Shown here: piece after piece, positions 1 through 6,272 of the stretch
How positions within the stretch are numbered: the first letter of the stretch is position 1
How the letters are laid out: every line of letters begins with the position of its first letter
Source of the DNA: Winogradskyella sp.
Lineage (GTDB): Bacteria; Bacteroidota; Bacteroidia; Flavobacteriales; Flavobacteriaceae
DNA length: 6,534 nt
NCBI GenBank assembly: GCA_030149115.1
Contig: JASBSE010000583.1
Span: forward strand, 1 to 6,534
Direction of reading: 5' to 3'
Made by a program: the position numbers and the translations under genes
The notes under the pieces: generated by a model
Told to the model about the DNA's origin: nothing
Seen by the model: only the letters and a program-made list of their open reading frames with translations
The model's database searches: none

Positions 1-582
1 AAAATATAAAAACAAAAACAGCACAAGCCATAGCAGGTCAACGAAATGCCAAAAATTAGCAGCAAGTTCTAAACCCAACATATTGTTGGCATTGTACTTT
101 TGTTTAAAATGATTATAAATAACAACAACTATACAAATTAACCCAGCAATAACGTGCAATATATGCACAACTGCTATTATATATATGTAAGATATCGTGA
201 TATTACTCGTCGGCCCTGTAAAATTGTATCCAGCCTCAATAATTTGTTTAAAACCCTCTATTTGAGCAAGAATAAAACTGATTCCCAAGATCAAGGTAGC
301 CAACAACCATACCTTGGACATTTGTTGGTTATTCTCTTTTAAGGCTTTTTTGGCTAAAACAAAGGTTATACTGCTTAAAAGAATAATAACAACACTTATG
401 TAAAATGCACTTGGCAAATCATAGTTACTTAACCAATCTTTATCTCTTCGCTGTTTAGAACTCACAATAAAAGCACTTATTAATGCCGAAAAAGTCATGA
501 TTAAAGACCCTATACCAAACCAAAGCATCATTTTCTTTGATCTGTCTCTTTTCTCTTGTTGTGTACCTTCTGTTAAATCCAT
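1..582 (-). CDS. Cytochrome c oxidase subunit III, nearly complete, 3' end cut by window edge
   Basis: This is subunit III of a heme-copper terminal oxidase, an inner-membrane respiratory complex reducing oxygen to water. Translating the minus strand from ATG at 582-580 gives 194 codons open to the window edge. The product starts MDLTEGTQQEKRDRSKKMM and shows five hydrophobic segments, at about residues 20-42, 56-78, 91-110, 130-155 and 176-194. Family signatures are the helix with a buried acid (IEGFKQIIEAG, residues 108-118), the HILHVIAG motif (140-147) and the C-terminal WHFVDLLWL (178-186), matching the WHFVD signature of mitochondrial COX3. The short five-helix form is usual in bacteria, and with about 195 residues typical, only a few residues and the stop should be missing. 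The start codon directly abuts the cyoE stop (TAG then ATG), so the two are co-transcribed and probably translationally coupled. Flavobacterial operons often continue with a second subunit III gene, which cannot be seen here. Confidence 0.93.
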   Translation of the reverse strand, partial: MDLTEGTQQEKRDRSKKMMLWFGIGSLIMTFSALISAFIVSSKQRRDKDWLSNYDLPSAFYISVVIILLSSITFVLAKKALKENNQQMSKVWLLATLILGISFILAQIEGFKQIIEAGYNFTGPTSNITISYIYIIAVVHILHVIAGLICIVVVIYNHFKQKYNANNMLGLELAANFWHFVDLLWLVLFLFLYF

Positions 583-1479
583 CTATCTCAAAAATTTATC
601 TGCAACATATATAATTTGCAACATCGTAATATAGAAAACACTAGACAACATTAGTTGTTTAGCTGCTTTGACCGTTCGTTGTTTAAATAGTCTAAGCGCA
701 AAAATCAGCATAAGAATTCCTAATAAAAACACCAATACAGCGCCAACGATTGAAAGCTTTAAATCTCCTGTAAAACCTAAAACAGGAATTATAGAAACTA
801 AAACAGTCCAAACACTATACATAATAATTTGTACTGCTGTACCTTTATCTCGCTTACCAGTTGGCAACATAAAGAAACCTCCCTTTTTATAATCTTCATA
901 CAAAAACCAACCAATAGACCAAAAATGTGGGAATTGCCAAAAGAATTGAATTGCAAATAAAGTTCCTGGTTCTATACCAAATTCACCACGAGCAGCCACC
1001 CAGCCAAGCATAAATGGTATTGCTCCCGGTAATGCTCCAACAAACACAGACAAAGGTGTCTTTGTTTTTAATGGTGTATAGACACTTGTATATAAAAAAA
1101 TGGAGATTGCTCCCCACATTGCTGTCTTAGGATTAATATTATAGAGTGTTACTATGCCTAGAATTGTAAAAACTGTAGCAATAATAAATGCCGTATTAAC
1201 AGACATACGACCAGCAGGTATAGGTCTGTTTTTTGTCCTATCCATTAAGGCATCTAAATCCCTTTCAATAATCTGATTGTATGCATTTGACGCACCTACC
1301 ATGAAATATCCACCAAGCGCTAACAGAACAAGCGTAGTATAATTTATAGACTCAGCACCTAACAAATACCCTGCAAGTGCAGAAAACACCACACTTATGG
1401 ATAATCCCATCTTAGTGATTTCCTTAAAGTCTGTGATAGCAGAAGTTTTTGATACCGAAGATTTTGTGCTACTACTCAA
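583..1479 (-). CDS. cyoE: Protoheme IX farnesyltransferase (heme O synthase)
   Basis: This integral inner-membrane UbiA-superfamily prenyltransferase (also called ctaB) joins the farnesyl group of farnesyl diphosphate to heme B, giving heme O, the precursor of heme A in terminal oxidases. The 298-residue product has the usual family length and many hydrophobic helices. The first Asp-rich active-site motif runs from N65 to P86 (NAYNQIIERD, then D76, D80 and KNRP). WQFPHFWSI lies at 181-189 and the second conserved loop YEDYKKGGFFMLP at 194-206. The start is TTG at 1479-1477. An in-frame stop lies 18 bases upstream of it, and there is no ATG between. The next in-frame ATG (M24) would remove the conserved TDFKEITK segment before helix 1. 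A well-formed promoter places the transcript start about 25 bases upstream of this TTG. It leads a respiratory operon with subunit III directly downstream. Confidence 0.95.
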   Translation of the reverse strand: MSSSTKSSVSKTSAITDFKEITKMGLSISVVFSALAGYLLGAESINYTTLVLLALGGYFMVGASNAYNQIIERDLDALMDRTKNRPIPAGRMSVNTAFIIATVFTILGIVTLYNINPKTAMWGAISIFLYTSVYTPLKTKTPLSVFVGALPGAIPFMLGWVAARGEFGIEPGTLFAIQFFWQFPHFWSIGWFLYEDYKKGGFFMLPTGKRDKGTAVQIIMYSVWTVLVSIIPVLGFTGDLKLSIVGAVLVFLLGILMLIFALRLFKQRTVKAAKQLMLSSVFYITMLQIIYVADKFLR

Positions 1480-1510
1480 TTCTTGATGATTGTCCTATTC
1501 TTAGCGAGTG

Positions 1511-1541
1511 CAAAGATACTTTGAAAAAAGGTTTTCACCAA
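1511..1541 (-). promoter_or_regulatory. Predicted Bacteroidetes-type promoter for cyoE-cox3
   Basis: On the minus strand, TTG (1541-1539), a 20-base spacer and TATCTTTG (1518-1511) match the Bacteroidetes primary sigma factor consensus (TTG, 17-23 bases, TAnnTTTG) exactly. Transcription should begin near 1505, leaving a leader of about 25 bases before the TTG start of cyoE. The -7 element lies inside a small inverted repeat (CAAAG, ATA, CTTTG at 1511-1523), which may be chance. Assignment rests on consensus and position only. Confidence 0.7.
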
Positions 1542-1573
1542 CGCAATAGAAAATTTTAATAGACCGTATTGTT

Positions 1574-3691
1574 TTAAAAATCGTTATACCAATTAAAAAG
1601 GTCTGTCCTTACACCTAAACTAAACCAAAGTGTGTTTGATTCTGAGGTAGATGAAGTTACTGTTTCTGGATTAAAATCTCGATAAACAATATTAGCAAAC
1701 ACTTTTAAATTCGTTTCAGGATTAAGCAGGTAGCCCATTTGATGTTCCCACATAAAACTATTGGTTTTATTTCCTTGACCAATAGTTATACCCGTATCTG
1801 AAACACGATCGTTGTAATCTCTATAAATATCACCACCATACGAAAAACTGTCTTCATCTGTATTAAAGTCAAAACCTCTTTGACCAATAATTAACTTGGT
1901 ATCTGCAAACCAACGCTTATAATTATAGCGACCAATTAACACCAACTCTCTAAAATTAGATCCCCAAAGATGCGCCATCGGCTGATTAAAATGTCCATAA
2001 TTTAGAATTTGAGTATTATGAGAATAGGTATATGGACGCACCTGATTGTATTCTACCTGAAGTAATAAATTATCCACCTTAAATGCATTAAAATATTTAG
2101 CACCTAACTGAAAACCAAACTTATTTTTCCAGCTTTTGTTCCCACCTGTTACATCGCTTAAAGAAAATTCATCTAAAATGAATTGTCCATAGAGATTAAC
2201 CTTATTATTCCATTTGTATTTACCACTAAGACCTAGGATAGCATTTCCTGCTCCTTGTCCTGTTTGAAACTCAATTGCTCTAAAGAATATTATCGGATTA
2301 AGATAATTAACATCAAAACCTCTACCATTGGTATCTGCCCACATTACCGATTCAAATAATCCTATATTAAGCCTTTTAGATACATTCCAACTTAGATAAT
2401 GATTTGCCATATACTTGGTTAAAAAGGCATCGTCTACCACTACTTCTGGTCGTACATCCTTAAGCCACATCCAAGTACTTGTGTACTTTATTTTCCAAAA
2501 ACTCGTGTTCAATTTCAAGAAAGGATAAGGACTAGCGACATCACTTTGAAACAATGAACGATAACCATCTCCTATAAAATTTTTACCATGTCCAAATTGA
2601 ATATTTAAAAAATCTGCCGGCGTGTAAGATAAATACGCTTCTGCCACTGGATAATCATACGAATTTTCTTTAAATCCTTTACCAATGCCACGACCAGGAA
2701 TTATTGCTGGATCTGGACCAAAAGCCTTTAGACTTTCCGCATAAGTATTAAAATAGTCTGCAAACCTTCCTTGACTTTCGTAAACCGATGTTGAAATATT
2801 AAAACGCTTACCCAATCCTGCTTGAATGTATACTCCTCTTGTATTATTCCAAGTACCATCATCTCCTTCAGTTTCACCTCCAAGTTGCAAATCTACAATT
2901 GGATCTACGGTAAACCAGTAATCTTTTCCCTGAATCTGAACTAAGTGCTCGTTATATACCTTTCTACCTAACCAACTATCTGTTTCCTTCGCTAAGCTTT
3001 CTTTTTCTGATTTAATATCATAATATTTAGCAACTTCTGCTTGAATAAAAGGCTTTGCTGCTGTATGGCTATTAGTGCCTATAGCATTCATCTCATCATC
3101 AAAACGTGCGTAATAAGAATGTGTAAAAGGAATGTTTAATTGGCTGCTATACTCTAAACCTTCATAGGGTTTTGTGTCTTTATTTACATTATCAAACTCA
3201 TTAGACAAAGTTGCATTTAAATCGTCTTTTGTTTTCTGACCATTAACATTTGTAACACCATCTTCATTATTATAAGTTTCTTTAGTAGGCTTCACCAAGG
3301 GTATATTTATACTTAAACTATATTGAACAAAAGTCGGCTTACCGTTATATGTTGCTGGTTCTATTTTTGGCAAAGAATCAAAAATACGTTTACTTTCTTC
3401 CTTTAATTCGTCATAGATGGCATCTACATAAACAACCTTGAACACCCCCTCTTTGTTAACTTCAAATAATACTTGCAAGCTACCGCTATAATCTTCATCA
3501 ATTACTACCTGAGGTACTTTAAAATTTTTGTAGATAAAGTCATTCAATGTGAGATTGAAACAGGATTTTAATTGATCTACAACAAGCGAATCACATTCGC
3601 TAAATACAGGTGGCTTTTCGTAAGTAGATAAGGTTTGAGAATTACTCAGTAAAGAAATTAATAAGACGGTAACAAGCCAAATATGCTTCAT
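1574..3691 (-). CDS. remB: RemB-like / Wzi-like outer-membrane barrel protein with N-terminal TonB-CTD-like domain
   Basis: This is a predicted outer-membrane beta-barrel of 705 residues. I start it at ATG 3691-3689 because a signal peptide follows at once (KHIWLVTVLLISLLSNS, likely cleavage after S18). The reading frame stays open up to a TTG at 3766, but that lies inside the upstream terminator. Residues 27-134 resemble a TonB C-terminal domain: PPVFSECD, C44, FEVNKEG, an LKEESKRIFDSLP helix and NGKPTF. A polar linker (135-180) follows. Residues 180-705 have alternating aromatic/polar strands and end in Phe, as outer-membrane proteins do. GKNFIGDGYRSLFQSD (369-384) followed by ASPYPFLKL, and LNPIIFFRAIEF (464-475), recall Wzi capsule-assembly proteins and the flavobacterial gliding protein RemB. 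Position two TonB genes from vanZ-gcvH-sprA fits remB as I remember it in F. johnsoniae. The envelope-barrel call is firm; the RemB name is moderately sure, and any role in gliding or polysaccharide is inferred. Confidence 0.75.
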   Translation of the reverse strand: MKHIWLVTVLLISLLSNSQTLSTYEKPPVFSECDSLVVDQLKSCFNLTLNDFIYKNFKVPQVVIDEDYSGSLQVLFEVNKEGVFKVVYVDAIYDELKEESKRIFDSLPKIEPATYNGKPTFVQYSLSINIPLVKPTKETYNNEDGVTNVNGQKTKDDLNATLSNEFDNVNKDTKPYEGLEYSSQLNIPFTHSYYARFDDEMNAIGTNSHTAAKPFIQAEVAKYYDIKSEKESLAKETDSWLGRKVYNEHLVQIQGKDYWFTVDPIVDLQLGGETEGDDGTWNNTRGVYIQAGLGKRFNISTSVYESQGRFADYFNTYAESLKAFGPDPAIIPGRGIGKGFKENSYDYPVAEAYLSYTPADFLNIQFGHGKNFIGDGYRSLFQSDVASPYPFLKLNTSFWKIKYTSTWMWLKDVRPEVVVDDAFLTKYMANHYLSWNVSKRLNIGLFESVMWADTNGRGFDVNYLNPIIFFRAIEFQTGQGAGNAILGLSGKYKWNNKVNLYGQFILDEFSLSDVTGGNKSWKNKFGFQLGAKYFNAFKVDNLLLQVEYNQVRPYTYSHNTQILNYGHFNQPMAHLWGSNFRELVLIGRYNYKRWFADTKLIIGQRGFDFNTDEDSFSYGGDIYRDYNDRVSDTGITIGQGNKTNSFMWEHQMGYLLNPETNLKVFANIVYRDFNPETVTSSTSESNTLWFSLGVRTDLFNWYNDF

Positions 3692-3716
3692 AAAACAGAC
3701 CAAAGAATTAGTGCTC

Positions 3717-3724
3717 GAAAGATA
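3717..3724 (-). promoter_or_regulatory. Possible -7 element for remB-like gene (weak)
   Basis: On the minus strand TATCTTTC matches TAnnTTTG at 7 of 8 positions, about 25 bases upstream of the chosen ATG. The nearest TTG (3752-3750, in the terminator T-tract) gives a 25-base spacer, longer than the usual 17-23. A terminator precedes it, so the gene probably needs a promoter in this gap, but this candidate is weak. Confidence 0.3.
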
Positions 3725-3750
3725 CTTATTTTTTTTAGTAACCCTAAAAC

Positions 3751-3777
3751 AAAAAACCGCTACCAAACGGTAACGGT
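3751..3777 (-). terminator. Rho-independent terminator after the second tonB gene
   Basis: On the minus strand, ACCGTTACC (3777-3769) pairs with GGTAGCGGT (3764-3756) around a GTTT loop. The 9-bp stem contains one G-U wobble and is followed by a T run broken by one G. It begins 22 bases beyond the TGA stop at 3800-3802, so it ends the tonB transcript and separates it from the remB-like gene. Stem and T-tract are read directly from the sequence. Confidence 0.88.
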
Positions 3778-3799
3778 CTTAATTAATGTAAAACACATA

Positions 3800-4594
3800 T
3801 CAATTATTCACCATAAACTTAATTGGTAAATTATAAATAACTCCAACAGGTTTCCTTTGCTGATAACCAGGTGTCATACTCGGTATCTTATCTATAACGC
3901 GCTTTGCTTCTTTTTCTAAAACAGGGTGTGGAGTTCTAATTTTCACATCAGTTACGTTACCATTTTTATCTACCGTAAATTGTGTTTGGATTCTCTGTAA
4001 GCCATATATACCATGATCACTAGCTATATTAGTATTGAATTTTTTACTCACAAGCTTAGTTATCTTATCGGACATGCATTTTTTTCTATCCTCGTTGGTT
4101 TTCATTTTTTCGCATCCTGGATATATTGGCGCCTTCTCAATTTTATAAAAAGGCACATCAACCGGTACATCCACTTTTTCTACAACGATATCTTCTGGCT
4201 TAGCTATAGGATTATTTGTAGGTTTAGGATCATCTGGCGTGAAAATTTCTTCTATAATATCTGGAGTGTTATCCTCAACCTCTTTATAAACATCTTTCAA
4301 CTCTTTGCTTCGCTCCACCTTAGGCTCATTTTTCTTTTCTACAACTTGCTCTTCACGATAATTGGGCACAACATCTATAGTTGCTAAGTCGTTAATTTCT
4401 ACAGCATCAATCGTTACCTTTTTTTCTTGAAACTGCATTTCAAAGAGTCCATAGGTAGCAAGCAAACAAAGAATCAACCCTATTTGAAAATACAGGGTTG
4501 AGTTTTTTTGTAAATTTGCATCATGCTTTTGTGATTTCTTTACCTCAGTAGTGCTCTGACCAGCAGTATTGAGATTCTTTTCAGAATTTTTCAT
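3800..4594 (-). CDS. TonB family energy transducer (copy nearer remB)
   Basis: TonB proteins are anchored in the inner membrane, span the periplasm and pass proton-motive energy from ExbB/ExbD to TonB-dependent outer-membrane receptors. The 264-residue product has a cytosolic N-terminus (1-33), one membrane helix (about 34-53) and a charged periplasmic linker (54-150) with scattered Pro, Lys and Glu but no poly-Pro run. The C-terminal domain (about 156-262) has YPGCE, a second cysteine at 173, FTVDKNGNVT (206-215), HPVLEKEAKR, a basic PGYQQRKPVG loop and a final strand ending FMVNN. The ATG at 4594-4592 gives a normal cytosolic tail. Its C-terminal domain closely resembles that of the neighbour at 4715-5443 (shared PGCE, KFNT, VDKNGNVT, LEKEA), pointing to duplication with divergent linkers. 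Terminators lie on both sides, so it is probably transcribed alone. The receptor partner is unknown. Confidence 0.92.
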   Translation of the reverse strand: MKNSEKNLNTAGQSTTEVKKSQKHDANLQKNSTLYFQIGLILCLLATYGLFEMQFQEKKVTIDAVEINDLATIDVVPNYREEQVVEKKNEPKVERSKELKDVYKEVEDNTPDIIEEIFTPDDPKPTNNPIAKPEDIVVEKVDVPVDVPFYKIEKAPIYPGCEKMKTNEDRKKCMSDKITKLVSKKFNTNIASDHGIYGLQRIQTQFTVDKNGNVTDVKIRTPHPVLEKEAKRVIDKIPSMTPGYQQRKPVGVIYNLPIKFMVNN

Positions 4595-4606
4595 AATACG
4601 TATTAT
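4593..4606. promoter_or_regulatory. 14-bp perfect palindrome overlapping the tonB start codon
   Basis: ATAATACGTATTAT is a perfect inverted repeat whose last two bases, read on the minus strand, are the first two of the ATG of the gene at 3800-4594. Its position would suit a repressor operator or a translation-blocking structure. In AT-rich DNA such a palindrome may arise by chance, so function is only a possibility. Confidence 0.25.
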
Positions 4607-4653
4607 TTAAAATGTTAATATTATGATAAAGTCACAATAAGCATACCAAAAAG

Positions 4654-4687
4654 AAAATCCCGTCCAATTAATTTTGAACGGGATTTT
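4654..4687 (-). terminator. Rho-independent terminator after the first tonB gene
   Basis: AAAATCCCGT (4654-4663) is exactly complementary to ACGGGATTTT (4678-4687), a perfect 10-bp stem with a 14-base loop that can add three more pairs. On the minus strand the stem ends in TTTT and is followed by CTTTTT. It starts 27 bases past the stop of the gene at 4715-5443, so it ends that transcript. The plus-strand side also has a T-run, but no plus-strand gene is present for it to serve. Confidence 0.9.
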
Positions 4688-4714
4688 TATATTTGAGTTT
4701 AAGTGTCTTCTTAC

Positions 4715-5443
4715 TTAATCATTTACTTGGAAAACAATTGGAATAGAAAATGGCATAACCACTGCTTTACCTCTTTGCTTACCAGGTTTCATTTTAGGCA
4801 ATTTAGCCAAAACTTGTTGAGCTTCTTTCTCTAAAGCTGGGTGCGGACCACGTGTTTGAATTGCTGTTACATTTCCGTTTTTATCAACCTTAAATCTACA
4901 GAAAATTCTTTTCTTACCTGGAGCCAATCCTAAATCTTGAGCTAAGTCTGTATTAAACTTTCTTTGAATGAATTTGTTTACTTTATCATTCATACATTCC
5001 TTCTTAGCAGCATTTCCTTTTTCGTTTTCACATCCTGGAAAAACTGCAACGTTTTCAATAACATGAAAAGGAACTTCTAAAACCTCTTCTACCTCTTCTA
5101 CTTCTACTTCCTCAACTTCAACAATTTCAGTTTCCATTTCAGTTTCTGTAGATTCAATTACTGTTTCTTCAACTTCAACTTCATCTTCTACAACCTCAAT
5201 TACTTCTGGCGCCGCAGGTGGTGGAGGTGGTGGAGGTGGTGGAGTGACGATTTGTTCGGTTACAGGTGCTTCTTCTTCAAATTCATCATCTACATTAAGC
5301 GTATCTGCAACGATATCACTCTTTTCATAACTCTTGTATTCTAGAGCCATATATGTAAAGCCTAGCATCAATGCTAATCCAACAGCAAAATACAATGAGC
5401 TGTTTCTACTTACATCTGATTTTGGATTCTTTTTAAGTTCCAT
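4715..5443 (-). CDS. TonB family energy transducer with poly-Pro and acidic linker (copy nearer vanZ)
   Basis: This second TonB-type transducer has 242 residues from ATG 5443-5441. It has a short basic cytosolic tail, one membrane helix (about 17-34), then a two-part periplasmic linker. Nine consecutive prolines (68-76) are followed by a Glu/Val tract (80-123) with 22 acidic and no basic residues. The C-terminal domain (about 131-240) has VFPGCE (C138), C150, RKFNTDLA, FKVDKNGNVTA, HPALEKEAQQ, the basic PGKQRGKAV loop and a last strand ending FQVND. These are the standard marks of Bacteroidetes TonB proteins, which energise TonB-dependent receptors through ExbB/ExbD. It begins 66 bases after the vanZ-family gene and ends in its own terminator. 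An extra cysteine (C182) is absent from its neighbour. The function class is sure, the cognate receptor unknown. Confidence 0.93.
   Translation of the reverse strand: MELKKNPKSDVSRNSSLYFAVGLALMLGFTYMALEYKSYEKSDIVADTLNVDDEFEEEAPVTEQIVTPPPPPPPPPAAPEVIEVVEDEVEVEETVIESTETEMETEIVEVEEVEVEEVEEVLEVPFHVIENVAVFPGCENEKGNAAKKECMNDKVNKFIQRKFNTDLAQDLGLAPGKKRIFCRFKVDKNGNVTAIQTRGPHPALEKEAQQVLAKLPKMKPGKQRGKAVVMPFSIPIVFQVND
5075..5242 (-). repeat. Low-complexity coding tract: nine prolines then Glu/Val repeats
   Basis: This codes for residues 68-123 of the first TonB protein. On the plus strand it appears as GGTGGTGGA repeats (5216-5242) and CTTCTA/CTTCAA-type repeats. Proline-rich linkers give TonB its stiff periplasm-spanning rod. 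Such tracts can change length by slippage, and nine successive prolines normally need elongation factor P for efficient translation. Confidence 0.8.
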
Positions 5444-5468
5444 ATTGAAATTTCTTTTTATAGAGTTG

Positions 5469-5501
5469 CTAATTTAATTAAATAATAAGAAAAAAAGCAA
5501 A
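5469..5501 (-). promoter_or_regulatory. Possible promoter for the first tonB gene
   Basis: On the minus strand TTTTG (5502-5498), a 21-base spacer and TAAATTAG (5476-5469) match the Bacteroidetes consensus at 7 of 8 positions of the -7 element. The implied transcript start near 5463 leaves a leader of about 20 bases. The imperfect -7 element in AT-rich DNA keeps this tentative; readthrough from gcvH-vanZ is an alternative. Confidence 0.4.
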
Positions 5502-5509
5502 ACTTCTTT

Positions 5510-5872
5510 TTATTTTAACTTTATTATATCTATTCTGGCTGCAATTAACGTGCCAATTACAACCCCAAAACAATTTGCTAACAAATCGTATGTGTCATAA
5601 GTCCTATTTTGATTAAGTTGATGCTGCAAAACCTCTAACAGAACGCCGAATAGAACAATAATTACAAATACAAACCAAAGTTTACATCTTTTTTTGCTGG
5701 TTTTAAAATAAGTTATCCACAAACCTGATAAGCCAGCATAGGCTAAAAAATGATATATTTTATCGTCAAATGAAGACCCTAGACTTGGCACTCCATTTAG
5801 GTTTATAAATGTTACTATAATCAGTGCTATTGTATAGACAACAGTAACTGATAATAGGAGTTTTCTAAGCAC
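5510..5872 (-). CDS. VanZ family small membrane protein
   Basis: This 120-residue protein has four predicted membrane helices (about 4-22, 40-57, 65-83 and 96-112). VanZ-family marks are the DKIYHFLAYAGL segment (37-48), E80 and Q83 at the end of helix 3, and YDLLANCFGVVIGTL (95-109). The family is named after the teicoplanin-resistance protein VanZ, but most members, including this chromosomal flavobacterial type, have no established biochemical role. The start is GTG at 5872-5870, overlapping the last 8 bases of gcvH in another frame, which implies translational coupling. There is no in-frame ATG near the N-terminus to replace it. Family assignment is good. Resistance should not be inferred, since no other van gene is present. 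Confidence 0.85.
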   Translation of the reverse strand: MLRKLLLSVTVVYTIALIIVTFINLNGVPSLGSSFDDKIYHFLAYAGLSGLWITYFKTSKKRCKLWFVFVIIVLFGVLLEVLQHQLNQNRTYDTYDLLANCFGVVIGTLIAARIDIIKLK

Positions 5873-6245
5873 TTATTAAGGCTTTATAATCTTCTGCAGA
5901 TAATAAATCATCAATTTGAGAAGCGTCTGAAAACTTTATTTTAATCATCCAACCGTCACCATAAGGATCTGTATTAACCTTTTCTGGCTCATCTTCTAAG
6001 TTTTCGTTAAACTCAATAATTTCTCCAGACAATGGTAAGAATAAATCTGATACAGTTTTAACAGCTTCAACTGTACCAAAAACTTCTTCAGCATCAAGAG
6101 TTTCGTCTACAGTTTCTACTTCAACATAAACAATATCACCTAATTCCCCTTGGGCAAAATCTGTAATGCCTACAGTTGCAATATCACCTTCTATTTTAAT
6201 CCACTCGTGGTCTTTAGTGTACTTTAATTCTGATGGTATATTCAT
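5865..6245 (-). CDS. gcvH: Glycine cleavage system H protein
   Basis: GcvH is the small cytosolic lipoyl carrier that shuttles the aminomethyl group between the P, T and L proteins of the glycine cleavage system. The 126-residue product is full length and starts at ATG 6245-6243. It shows the YTKDHEWIK N-terminus (9-17), VGITDFAQGELGDIVYVE (25-42), the lipoylation site VEAVKTVSD with K63 as the predicted modified lysine, and the C-terminal NTDPYGDGWMIKIK region (91-104). A strong promoter lies directly upstream, so it can be expressed independently of sprA. It heads a two-gene unit with the overlapping VanZ-family gene. No gcvT or gcvP is present here; in flavobacteria gcvH commonly stands apart from them next to sprA. 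Confidence 0.97.
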   Translation of the reverse strand: MNIPSELKYTKDHEWIKIEGDIATVGITDFAQGELGDIVYVEVETVDETLDAEEVFGTVEAVKTVSDLFLPLSGEIIEFNENLEDEPEKVNTDPYGDGWMIKIKFSDASQIDDLLSAEDYKALISA

Positions 6246-6272
6246 CTTAAATTGTATAATATATTAGTGAAG

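Noticed and set aside
154..342. Plus-strand open frame of 62 codons
   Set aside because: It is antisense to conserved cytochrome oxidase subunit III sequence, with no independent support.
668..892. Plus-strand open frame of 74 codons
   Set aside because: It is antisense to conserved cyoE sequence, with no promoter, leader or recognisable motif.
1480..1573. Terminator after the remB-like gene
   Set aside because: Only a 5-bp stem (CAATA/TATTG) with a long loop was found, with no T-run after it. The cyoE promoter is clear, but a terminator is not.
3692..3766. Possible 25-residue N-terminal extension of the remB-like protein from a TTG at 3766
   Set aside because: The TTG lies inside the terminator hairpin of the upstream tonB gene, and the extension would bury the clear signal peptide that starts at ATG 3691.
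4013..4387. Plus-strand open frame of 124 codons
   Set aside because: It is antisense to the linker and domain of a well-supported TonB gene, has skewed Phe/Ile/Tyr composition and no recognisable domain.
5485..5512. Possible terminator after the VanZ-family gene
   Set aside because: The only hairpin is an A/T-rich stem with a single G-C pair whose T-run is part of the stem itself; it overlaps the possible tonB promoter and is too weak to call.
5510..5872. Glycopeptide resistance determinant
   Set aside because: VanZ similarity is at family level only. No vanA, vanH, vanX or regulatory genes are nearby, and the setting is a conserved chromosomal gcvH locus.
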